64,000 nt of DNA from Candidatus Methanomethylophilaceae archaeon (lineage in GTDB: Archaea; Thermoplasmatota; Thermoplasmata; Methanomassiliicoccales; Methanomethylophilaceae): contig CALUHQ010000050.1 of assembly GCA_944320485.1 (NCBI GenBank), positions 1 to 64,000 of the forward strand. The letters are read 5' to 3'. Positions 14,465 through 21,866 of this stretch are shown here, in pieces. The notes under the pieces are model-generated. The model was not told the origin of the DNA, searched no databases, and saw nothing but the letters and a program-made list of their open reading frames with translations. A program made the position numbers and the translations under genes. Numbering within the stretch: position 1 is the first letter of the stretch; the number at the start of each line of letters is the position of its first letter.

Positions 14465-14992
14465 TCAGCACCTCCTCTTCGAGGCGGGCGCCTTCGACCT
14501 GGTCGATTTGGACTTCGGTGCGGACTTGGACCTGCAGGAGTTCGAAGATGTCTTCGCAGGAGCCTTCTTGGGCTTGGCCTTGGAGACCGCCTGCTTCGTC
14601 TTGGCCGCCCCGTTCTTGGCTGCGGCCTTGCCCTTGTTGTAGGCACCGGACATCGCGGAGCGGACGGACTCGGATCCGAACTCGTCATCATCGAGGATTC
14701 TGTCGGCGATAGTGTAGTAGTCGATGTCCATAATCTCGGGGTCGGTCAGCAGGAGCTGGGTGGCGAAGCCTCCCCAGACTCCCTCGACGGCGTCGTAGCA
14801 GTCGGCGTACATCCCATTGACGATGTTCTCGATCTCCTCCATGACCGCCCCGCGGGTCTCGCCTTTGGTCCTGCCGTCGGCGATGCACTCGTCGATCACC
14901 TCTCTGACCATGTTGTACAGGCCCTGATCGTTGTCGAACCAGAGGGCCACGGACCATGTCGCGTAGTTCTTCCAACCGTTACATTCGGCCAC
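14465..14992 (-). CDS. Phage-type 'GWKNYATW' protein with basic tail
   Basis: A 175-residue protein starting at GTG 14992 behind AGGAGGTGATTCC. NGWKNYATWSVALWFDNDQG (residues 5-24) is a signature of a widespread small phage and plasmid family with a W-x-N-Y-x-T-W motif (I think DUF7249). The rest of the domain is helical (LYNMVREVIDECIADGRTKG, AVMEEIENIVNGMYADCYDA). GSESVRSAMSGAYNKGK opens a tail almost identical to that of 13987-14463 and ends PASKRRC. The role of the family is not established. Confidence 0.75.
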   Translation of the reverse strand: MAECNGWKNYATWSVALWFDNDQGLYNMVREVIDECIADGRTKGETRGAVMEEIENIVNGMYADCYDAVEGVWGGFATQLLLTDPEIMDIDYYTIADRILDDDEFGSESVRSAMSGAYNKGKAAAKNGAAKTKQAVSKAKPKKAPAKTSSNSCRSKSAPKSKSTRSKAPASKRRC

Positions 14993-14996
14993 GGAA

Positions 14997-16109
14997 TCAC
15001 CTCCTGCCGGACCTGCAGGATGCGCTGCCCGTGCCGTAGTCGGCGACGAGCCTCATTCCGTCGACGAAGTTTCTGATGTAGTCTGCGGACCTGTCGTGGG
15101 TGCCGCCCTGCCAGAATCCCCTGACGGGGTCGTAGTCCCTTCCGATGATGGTCCCCTTGACTCCGGACTTGGTGGCGAGGACGTTGAAGCATCCGGTCAT
15201 CGGATCGTAGTAGACCTTCCTGATCCTGTGGCCGTTGCAGGTCTCCCTCGTGTAGGGTCCCTCGTATCTGGGAGTGCCCCTGACGGAGGTCATCATGGCG
15301 GCGTTATCGTAGTTGCCCCACTTGTCGCCGACATAGGTGCGTCCCTGCTCGGTGACGACCCACCTGGATCCCCCTGCGGAGCCGATCATCTCCCTGCCGA
15401 CCTTGGCGGGGGTCTTCTTTGTGGCCGTCTGGGTGGACTTCCTCTTCTGGGTGGCCTTCTTCTTCACGGTTCCGGGCGAGGTGCCGACCTTGACGTTGGA
15501 ACGGGTCCCCTTGGGGGCGTCCACGCCGACCATGTCGGTCCTTCCCCTGTTCGCCATGTAGTCGTCGAACATCTCCTCGGTGGGGTTCCTGGGGTAGACC
15601 ACATCCGCCTTGACCTTGGAGTCCAGAGTGCGGGCGCGGGTGCTCTTGCCCTCATCCGCCTCGGCGATGGCCTTCTTGACCTGCGCGGGGGTCAGCCTCT
15701 CGCCGTCCTTGTAGTAGGCTTTCGACCTGGCGTCGTAGAGGATGACTCCGTGCGCCTTGCCGTCCGCGATCCTCTGACCGACGAGCTGGCGGCGGGCCTC
15801 GTTCATCTCCTTCTTGGCGTTCTTGTTCTTCTTCTTCTCGGCGGCGATGTCCTTGTCGAGGTCGTCCAGGACCTGCTTGTTCTCGCGCATCCTGGTCTCG
15901 CTCTGGGGTGTGGCGTATCCGGACCTTCCGGCCATGGCGGGGTTGGCGGCTTCGCTGAACATGACGACGCCGTGTCCCGTTCCTCCACGGTAGTTCGACG
16001 CCTTCTTGTTGTACTTGGCCGTACTGTTCTGGATCCTTGTCTTCTGCCTGTTCTTGTTCTGAATCGCTTTGAGCTGGTCGAGCTCAGTGTCGTAATTCCT
16101 GCTGGGCAT
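14997..16109 (-). CDS. Large basic protein with coiled coil and GVD module
   Basis: A 370-residue, very basic protein. Residues 1-110 are charged and helical, with a likely coiled coil at RENKQVLDDLDKDIAAEKKK. LTPAQVKKAIAEADEGKSTR comes next. EMFDDYMANRGRTDMVGVDA (about 192-211) carries the R/S-D-[IM]-x-G-V-D motif shared with 4451-5140 and 17372-18514. A Lys/Thr-rich linker (KKKATQKRKSTQTATKKTPA) leads to a C-terminal domain with RWVVTEQGRTYVGDKWGNYD and ends GSASCRSGRR, so here the motif is at the very C-terminus. It is the first gene of the tailed cluster. Function unknown; a nucleic-acid-condensing or core protein is one option. Confidence 0.75.
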   Translation of the reverse strand: MPSRNYDTELDQLKAIQNKNRQKTRIQNSTAKYNKKASNYRGGTGHGVVMFSEAANPAMAGRSGYATPQSETRMRENKQVLDDLDKDIAAEKKKNKNAKKEMNEARRQLVGQRIADGKAHGVILYDARSKAYYKDGERLTPAQVKKAIAEADEGKSTRARTLDSKVKADVVYPRNPTEEMFDDYMANRGRTDMVGVDAPKGTRSNVKVGTSPGTVKKKATQKRKSTQTATKKTPAKVGREMIGSAGGSRWVVTEQGRTYVGDKWGNYDNAAMMTSVRGTPRYEGPYTRETCNGHRIRKVYYDPMTGCFNVLATKSGVKGTIIGRDYDPVRGFWQGGTHDRSADYIRNFVDGMRLVADYGTGSASCRSGRR

Positions 16110-16125
16110 TTCATCACGTTTCCCA

Positions 16126-16188
16126 GCCGCCCTGTTTCTGTCTCGGCGTTATTCACGGCCTGCCGATCACCAAGCGGGGCTTGTCCCG
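16126..16188. repeat. Imperfect direct repeat, copy 1, upstream of the tailed cluster
   Basis: About 63 bp just before the start of 14997-16109 resembles 16476-16542: GCCGCnCTGTTTC, then CGGCGTTATnCACGGCnTGC, then GATCA and a terminal GTCCCG are shared. The two lie 350 bp apart in the same orientation. They may be duplicated leader sequence or a binding region. The 16110-16646 stretch otherwise has no gene I can support; a CCCCTC-TTTC-GGAGGGG-like hairpin near 16202-16219 is also present. Confidence 0.45.
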
Positions 16189-16475
16189 TCTCCCCCTCTT
16201 TCGGAGGGGTCCGTGGGATCCTCGTAAGTCGGCGGTGGCATCACGGGCACGCCCCTGTCCCGCTCATGTCATGGCTCCGCCGATCTGTTTGTGAAATGTG
16301 GTTAGGAAGATGTTCCGCAGAACGGAGGCATCGAGAATGGGGTCGGAACGTCAACGGACGCTCCGCTGGATCCTGAATACAGTGTGATTCCAGAACGGAA
16401 TCCGCCACATCCTCTCGCAGTGCTCACGCTCATGATCTCAGGCCCCCGTCCCTTCGGACGTCAAGGTCCCTTCGC

Positions 16476-16542
16476 GCCGCACTGTTTCATTCCCGGCGTT
16501 ATACACGGCGTGCCGGATCAAGGATGTCTCGGATTCGTCCCG
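16476..16542. repeat. Imperfect direct repeat, copy 2
   Basis: Second copy of the repeat described at 16126-16188. It lies within a weak minus-strand frame (16438-16683) that begins at the junction following the RGRC end of 16647-17375; I do not call that frame a gene. Confidence 0.45.
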
Positions 16543-16646
16543 ATTCGCCATACGGCGTGCCCGGGGTTGGGCACCGCCCGCCCGAAGGGACGGACTTTGG
16601 GTCGGAACCACGTATCCGATAGGTGGATTCCGTACGATCCCACGGT

Positions 16647-17375
16647 TCACTGTATGACCATGACCGTTGATAAGTCCTTGCATCGCCCTCGGATCCTCCT
16701 GAGACGCATCCCAAGGTCCTCGAGATACGCCGCCAGACTGTCCTTCTCCTCCCTCTCAGACCATCCGAGGACGTCCGCCGAGGCGTCGGAGAGGGCGTCG
16801 GGCTCCGCGGCGCCGATGTCGCGGACGGTCAGCACCGTCTGGTTCATCGTGGATATGTCGTAGTTACGCAGATTCTCGCGGTAGTCGCGGTACGCGACGT
16901 ACTCCGAGGCGATCGTCCAGTGCTCCCCCTCCTCGGCGGATGCCGTCGCGACGGCGACCTTGGCGTCCTGACTCAGCGGAAGCGGGCACCTCCCCACCTT
17001 CGTGGGGGGCATCCTCCCCCTGCGTGTTGCCCAGACATGGTACGCAGAACGGAGATCGTCCTCGTCGTCGACCGAGGGCTCCCCGTCGGTCAGACGCACG
17101 ACGAAGCCCTCGGGGACGTGTATGGCCGCGTACCCCGTGCTGTGGAGGTAGGAGATGCGCTCCCAATCGTTCTCGATGTCGCGGAACACATGGCCGTCGA
17201 ACCCGTTGGCGTCCAGCTCCGTCTCCGGGAGGTACCCAGACTCGATGGACATGGGCCTGACGACGACGCGCCCGCGGCGGTCGATGACTGTCACCTCGGG
17301 ATCTGTGAAGCCCCACTGCACCCTTCCCGTCATCCTGACGGGTGTCCTGTCGCCCTTCGGGGACATGAACCTCAT
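16647..17375 (-). CDS. Paralogue of 6804-7547 with extended C-terminus
   Basis: A 242-residue protein. PEVTVIDRRGRVVVRPMSIE (about 26-45) and WATRRGRMPPTKVGRCPLPL align with 6804-7547, as does the general order of acidic and aromatic segments. There is no Lys/Ser tail. The end is LRRIRGRC followed by ten further residues, and the bases after RGR are GATGC, so the usual TGA of the junction is again TGC, as at 5576. Start ATG 17375 overlaps the stop of the metalloprotease gene. Function unknown. Confidence 0.75.
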   Translation of the reverse strand: MRFMSPKGDRTPVRMTGRVQWGFTDPEVTVIDRRGRVVVRPMSIESGYLPETELDANGFDGHVFRDIENDWERISYLHSTGYAAIHVPEGFVVRLTDGEPSVDDEDDLRSAYHVWATRRGRMPPTKVGRCPLPLSQDAKVAVATASAEEGEHWTIASEYVAYRDYRENLRNYDISTMNQTVLTVRDIGAAEPDALSDASADVLGWSEREEKDSLAAYLEDLGMRLRRIRGRCKDLSTVMVIQ

Positions 17376-18514
17376 TTCGACCCCTTCCCCTTGGCGGACC
17401 TCGTCTGGCCCTTAGACTTCGGCTTGGCGCCCGACGACTGTCTGGGTGCGGCGGAACCCGACCTCCCCGACGCGGATGCGGGCTTGGAGGGTGCGGACTT
17501 CGGTTTGGTCGATTTGGACGGCGCCTTCTTCGTCGACGCCTTGGCGTTCATCTTCTGGACCTCCTCGACGCAGTCCTTGGCGGGTTCCTTCGCGAGGATC
17601 GTGGCGTAGGCTATGTCGAGCTTGTTGAACTTCTTCTGAACGGCTTTGACCGCGTCGGCGCCCTTGAGGGTGCAGTCCCCTCCGCCGCACATCTGCGACA
17701 GTCTGGCCTTGTCCCTCTCGTACGCCGTACGTCCACCCGCGTAGTCCCAATACCCCGAGGGGTCCCGATCGATGTGGGTGCGGACTGCCGCCTCGACTGT
17801 GGTGGCGGTCTCCTCGGCGTCGTGGATCATCCTCTTGGTCTCCTCGCTCATGTGGGAGTAGCGTCTCATATCGAGCGTGCCGTCCCTCTTCTGCGGGAAT
17901 GCGGAGGACGTCACCCTGCCCGGCTTCCTCGTGGTGCGGAGATGGTGTACCATCTCGTGGGTTATGTGGTCCGCCGAGGCACCCTTCTCGAGCGTGATCG
18001 TCGGCACGTCGCCCATTCCCGCGCTCCTCTCGTAGAACCCGACCACGTCCCCGGCCTCCCCGTAGGGGATGGTGCGGATGACGAACGAGGGAGGGCGGGT
18101 CATGCGGTCGAGCTCGTCAATCGTGAACGAGTCGGCGATGACCCGCCTTATGCGCCTCTGCTCCTCGGGATCGTCGGTGACCACGGCGAAGCGCCTCTGC
18201 ACCGCGCGCATCCTCTTGTCCTTGATCCCCGTGACGTCGTAGACGTCCGATTTCCTGGTGTCTATGCCGCGGATGTCGCAACTGGACGGGTCCGCCCACC
18301 ATCTCACCACATCCCTGGGTCTCAGCCTGCCCGAGTAGACGATCTTGGAGTCCCTGACCCTGTCCGTGTTGCTGTTCCCGCACTGCTGGTAGCGTCTCAC
18401 CAGAGCCTCCACGGGCACGAACCCGTCGTCGTCGACGGGTATCCTGTGGCGTTTCCCCATCCAGTATACCGTCTCCGTCGGGTAGCTGTCGATCGATGTC
18501 GCCTTCCTTGCCAT
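17372..18514 (-). CDS. Putative zinc metalloprotease (HEMVH) with GVD module and basic tail
   Basis: A 380-residue protein. Residues 22-90 (KRHRIPVDDDGFVPVEALVR, VVRWWADPSSCDIRGIDTRK) are the module shared with 4451-5140. A middle domain contains PTITLEKGASADHITHEMVH with HEMVH at about 186-190, a zincin-type H-E-x-x-H. The helix DAEETATTVEAAVRTHID about 45 residues later could give the third ligand (a gluzincin-like pattern), not proven. The C-terminal 90 residues are a Lys/Ser/Pro/Ala tail with SASGRSGSA, like the tailed proteins. One idea is that it cuts the S-x-S-x-R borders of the cluster proteins; this is inference only. H-E-x-x-H alone occurs by chance, so the enzyme call is moderate. 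Confidence 0.6.
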   Translation of the reverse strand: MARKATSIDSYPTETVYWMGKRHRIPVDDDGFVPVEALVRRYQQCGNSNTDRVRDSKIVYSGRLRPRDVVRWWADPSSCDIRGIDTRKSDVYDVTGIKDKRMRAVQRRFAVVTDDPEEQRRIRRVIADSFTIDELDRMTRPPSFVIRTIPYGEAGDVVGFYERSAGMGDVPTITLEKGASADHITHEMVHHLRTTRKPGRVTSSAFPQKRDGTLDMRRYSHMSEETKRMIHDAEETATTVEAAVRTHIDRDPSGYWDYAGGRTAYERDKARLSQMCGGGDCTLKGADAVKAVQKKFNKLDIAYATILAKEPAKDCVEEVQKMNAKASTKKAPSKSTKPKSAPSKPASASGRSGSAAPRQSSGAKPKSKGQTRSAKGKGSK

Positions 18515-20209
18515 TCACTCATCATCTCCGTTCTCTGTAGTTTCGCCCTCCATGCGGGGGCTTCCGTCCCCGTGTGCGTCCCCCTCATCCGGATCCGCAT
18601 TGGCGGGGTCCCCTCCCCCCTCGGGAGGGGTCAACCGTCCGCCAACCGGTTGGGGGTCAAAAGTCGGAAAAATCGTTCCTACCCCCCTGTTCCGCGGTTC
18701 TCTAGGATTATAGATATATGGCGCGTCGGAGAGGGGGGTCGACTCGTCGTCGATTTTTCTGCTGGCTCTCCTCTGAAAAGTCGAGTTCTCAGTTTCTGAG
18801 AGCGCATCGTTTCCAGCCTGTTCCTTTATAAACTCGGAGTCCCCGGAGGGGACTTCCGATACCGTTTTAGGCTTACCGTAAACATCGTCAGGATAGGTGC
18901 CGTGCCTGCCCTTCGGAACGGGGTTGACGGCTCCGACGTCGGCGCCCGACGGGTCGGTGCCGCCCGTCTCCATCAGGAACTTGGAGTACCATGTCTTGCA
19001 GGTCGACTCCGGCACCTTCATGATGTATGCGATCTGCTTCCACTTGAGGCCGATGCGCCTCATGCGGTCAATCTGCTGCACCCTCTCGCGGCGGGCGTCC
19101 TCCTCCGGATCGCTGGCACTTCTACCGCCGACGCCGTCCATCTCGTCGAAGAAAGACTGCATGACGGTCGCCATCTTGTAGGACGGCACGTCAGAACAGC
19201 GTTCCATGAACTTGTCGAAGTCGAACGGGTTGTCCTTGTCGATGCTGACGCCGAAATCCGCGTTCGCCAAATGGTCATAGCCATATTGGCCGATCTCAAG
19301 GTCCTCCTTCGCCGTCGTCCAAGGCGTCGACGTCACGCGGAACCACACCGGCGGAGCGTCCGCCCCGAGCTTGAGCTGCGTGAACTCCCTCGGGTCGACG
19401 TCGACGATCCCGTGGGTCCTCATGTACTGCAAGGCCTGACCCTTGTTCTTCCTCCAACGGGCGTTGACATACCCAGCCGGGTCCGAATCCAAAAAATTCC
19501 TCGCCCTGGGGGGCAAATTGTTGATGGACGGCGTCAGGAGCCAGATGCAGGTATTGTATTTCCTCGTCGTCCCGTAGAATTTAATGAAGGCGATCGACGT
19601 GTCCTGCTGGTACTCGTCGGCGAGCAAAAAGTTCTGGGCCTCATCGAGGATTAACAAAAACATGACGCCCTCCCTGCCGTACCTCTTCATCATCTTCGTC
19701 TGGATGCGGAACATCTGCTCCATCGAGGTGATGTGGAAAACGTTCGGAGGGGTCTCCATCACGAACTGGTCCTCCTCGTCGCCGTCGTAGGAGACCCTTT
19801 TGATGAAGATGATGTTCGTCATGAGGATGACGCGACCCATACTGGGGAACGCCCCCTCGACCATCGGTTCGGCGTAGGCGATTGCATGGTGGGTCTTACC
19901 GCCGCCGCGGAAACCGTCGGTGACATGGTTCGTCCCGGGACGGAAGAGGTCGGACATCATCTTGTCCGTGTCTATGTCGGTGGCGATCCAGTCCCTGTTC
20001 TGATCCCTCTCGGGCGGGGTCCAGACATACTCCTCCTCGGATTCCTCCGCATCGTCCCAGACATCGTCGTCGACTTCGTCTCCGAACTCCTCGGTTCCGT
20101 CGTACCCAGACATGTCGTCGACGACGTCCCCGGTGGGATCGTCGACGTAGATGTCGCCGACGTGCCTGCCGATGTGGTCGAGATGCCTGTCCCAAGCGTC
20201 GCCAGCCAT
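18515..20209 (-). CDS. P-loop ATPase with C-terminal helix-turn-helix (packaging/Zot-like)
   Basis: A 564-residue protein from ATG 20209. After an acidic N-terminus (WDDAEESEEEYVW), HVTDGFRGGGKTHHAIAYAE holds a Walker A (G-F-R-G-G-G-K-T, about 99-106). MFLLILDEAQNFLLADEYQQ holds a Walker B ending D-E (about 185-190). The layout resembles Zot-like and FtsK/HerA-type translocation ATPases of membrane-containing viruses and filamentous phages; which of these is unclear. Near 410-445, MRRIGLKWKQIAYIMKVPES is a helix-turn-helix, unusual for a packaging motor. The long C-terminus is acidic and Pro/Gly-rich. It is followed by two acidic proteins and preceded in transcription by a two-TM protein, fitting an assembly or DNA-transfer module. 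Confidence 0.75.
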   Translation of the reverse strand: MAGDAWDRHLDHIGRHVGDIYVDDPTGDVVDDMSGYDGTEEFGDEVDDDVWDDAEESEEEYVWTPPERDQNRDWIATDIDTDKMMSDLFRPGTNHVTDGFRGGGKTHHAIAYAEPMVEGAFPSMGRVILMTNIIFIKRVSYDGDEEDQFVMETPPNVFHITSMEQMFRIQTKMMKRYGREGVMFLLILDEAQNFLLADEYQQDTSIAFIKFYGTTRKYNTCIWLLTPSINNLPPRARNFLDSDPAGYVNARWRKNKGQALQYMRTHGIVDVDPREFTQLKLGADAPPVWFRVTSTPWTTAKEDLEIGQYGYDHLANADFGVSIDKDNPFDFDKFMERCSDVPSYKMATVMQSFFDEMDGVGGRSASDPEEDARRERVQQIDRMRRIGLKWKQIAYIMKVPESTCKTWYSKFLMETGGTDPSGADVGAVNPVPKGRHGTYPDDVYGKPKTVSEVPSGDSEFIKEQAGNDALSETENSTFQRRASRKIDDESTPLSDAPYIYNPREPRNRGVGTIFPTFDPQPVGGRLTPPEGGGDPANADPDEGDAHGDGSPRMEGETTENGDDE

Positions 20210-20211
20210 GG

Positions 20212-20589
20212 TCAGGACCTCCTCTTGTAGTCCTCGAGGGGACTGACCACCAGGTCGGCGTCCATCTGGCTGTTCTGATCCAGCTCCTCCCATCCGCCGA
20301 CGATGTGGCACTCCCTCATGATGCGCTCGTACATCATGAGGTAGAGGCGGAACGCCTTCGCCGAGATGTACTGGTGCTCGTCGTCGTCCTCGTCGGGCAG
20401 GGGGAACATCTCCGTCACCTCCTGGTACTTCGGATGGTTCGCGAGGAAGTCGTCCTTCATCAGCGGGGACAGGAAGGTCTCGAATGCGCGGAGATACGTC
20501 GCGTTGTAGTCGTGCTCGTTGTAGTAGCGGCGGAGATCGTTGTAGGCCGCCTCCGCGACCTGCGTAACGGGGATGAAGAGGGACGTCAT
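20212..20589 (-). CDS. Small acidic protein of the ATPase operon
   Basis: A 125-residue protein from ATG 20589, which overlaps the stop of 20586-21866. It is helical (QVAEAAYNDLRRYYNEHDYN, AFRLYLMMYERIMRECHIVG) with an acidic loop LPDEDDDEHQY. The neighbouring order and overlap suggest that it works with the ATPase. I do not recognise a family. Confidence 0.65.
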   Translation of the reverse strand: MTSLFIPVTQVAEAAYNDLRRYYNEHDYNATYLRAFETFLSPLMKDDFLANHPKYQEVTEMFPLPDEDDDEHQYISAKAFRLYLMMYERIMRECHIVGGWEELDQNSQMDADLVVSPLEDYKRRS

Positions 20590-21866
20590 TCGGATCCCTC
20601 CTCCCTCTCCTTGGCGATCAGGATGATGTCCCCGTCGTCGTCCTCGTCGACGTCGAAGTGCGAGAAGCGGTTCAGCTCCCCGCGGTAGGTCCTGCCGAAC
20701 CATCTTGCGAACGCCTCCGGATGGGACGGCGGCATGAACGGAACCAGGACCTTGTCCACCGCGTCCATGGCGTCGAACGCCGTGGAGGCCTTGGGGCCTA
20801 TCCTCTCGATCCTTCCGTACTTGGAATCGAGGAAGAACCTCTGCTCGTCCGGGGTGCCGGGGCCGATGCGAAGCCTCTCGGCGGGCGGAACAGCTTTCAG
20901 AGCCTCGTCCGCGTCGGAGGCCACAGGTCCGATGGAACCGCGCTCCTCCTCCGCCACTGTCTGGGTCGGTCCGTAGTCAACGTCGGTTCCCTCGTCCCCA
21001 GACATGTCGTCGTCATCGTCGCCGAAGTCGCGGACCTCTTCGCCGTCGTCATCATCCCCGTCGTCGATCATGAAGTCCAATCCGACGTGGTCCGGGACCA
21101 CGAGGAGAACCGACGGATCCATCGGGGATGCGTCCCCCTCGCCACCGTCGCCCTCGGGTTCCTCGACCCTGTTCATGCGGCGGACCTCCTTCTCCAACTG
21201 TTCGCGGTACTCGGCTTCGATGCGCTCGGCGGAGTCGTCCTCGGGGTACTCGGACATCATCCTCTCGTACTCGTTGGCCGCCGTGATCATCTCAGCCATC
21301 CTCGACAGGGAACGCTCCTCGTCGGTCAGGCCGTCCATCAGGTGGCCCTCCCTCATGTCGCGGATGCTGGCGTAGGAGTTGGTCATGCCCTTGGACGCGC
21401 GTTCCTTGAAGACGCGGCGCATCAGGTCAGCGGAGACGCCGGAGTCCATCATGGCCTGTCCGTACTCGTAGGCCCCGTGCATCGCCCCGAACGCCTTGAC
21501 CTCGGTCTTCCACCTCTCGATGGTGTGGACGGTGGAGGCGGCGCGGTAGATGCTCTTGGCCTTGCGGACGTCCTGCAATTCCTGATAGTTCTCCACGGAG
21601 GGCTTGTCCTGGGAGACCACATGGGGTCTGCGGGACAGGAGCCTGCGGATGCGTTTGTACTGGTCGCCGTAACAGGATGCGATCTGCCTCTCGTAGTCGC
21701 GGATGGCGATCTCGAGCATCATGTCCAGCACGTACAGCGCGGACTTCACGTCCAGATAGGTGTCGCCGTAGGTGGCGAGCTCGACCGTGTTTGTGTCGGG
21801 CTGCTCGGGGATGACTCCGGACAGTATGGAGCCCGCCTGCTGGGGGTTGGCCAGGTCGACGGTCAT
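20586..21866 (-). CDS. Acidic helical protein of the ATPase operon
   Basis: A 426-residue protein from ATG 21866. Residues 40-235 are helical (DVKSALYVLDMMLEIAIRDY, RMAEMITAANEYERMMSEYP, EAEYREQLEKEVRRMNRVEE). A strongly acidic centre follows (DDGDDDDGEEVRDFGDDDDD, about 280-300). The C-terminus has KYGRIERIGPKASTAFDAMD and ends in an acidic strand region. The acidic centre could contact the basic tailed proteins; that is speculation. The start overlaps the stop of the membrane protein gene. No family recognised. Confidence 0.7.
   Translation of the reverse strand: MTVDLANPQQAGSILSGVIPEQPDTNTVELATYGDTYLDVKSALYVLDMMLEIAIRDYERQIASCYGDQYKRIRRLLSRRPHVVSQDKPSVENYQELQDVRKAKSIYRAASTVHTIERWKTEVKAFGAMHGAYEYGQAMMDSGVSADLMRRVFKERASKGMTNSYASIRDMREGHLMDGLTDEERSLSRMAEMITAANEYERMMSEYPEDDSAERIEAEYREQLEKEVRRMNRVEEPEGDGGEGDASPMDPSVLLVVPDHVGLDFMIDDGDDDDGEEVRDFGDDDDDMSGDEGTDVDYGPTQTVAEEERGSIGPVASDADEALKAVPPAERLRIGPGTPDEQRFFLDSKYGRIERIGPKASTAFDAMDAVDKVLVPFMPPSHPEAFARWFGRTYRGELNRFSHFDVDEDDDGDIILIAKEREEGSE

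Noticed and set aside
13400-14600. Histone H1-like tails as evidence of chromatin proteins
   Set aside because: Composition (Lys/Ala/Pro) is similar, but the tails are attached to many unrelated domains with a border motif, so homology to H1 is not implied.
15096-16376. 426-residue plus-strand frame
   Set aside because: Antisense to 14997-16109; low-complexity Leu/Gly/Val product typical of shadows.
16438-16683. 81-residue minus-strand frame after RGRC of 16647-17375
   Set aside because: Starts at a coupling-like junction but has no coding pattern and spans the direct repeat.
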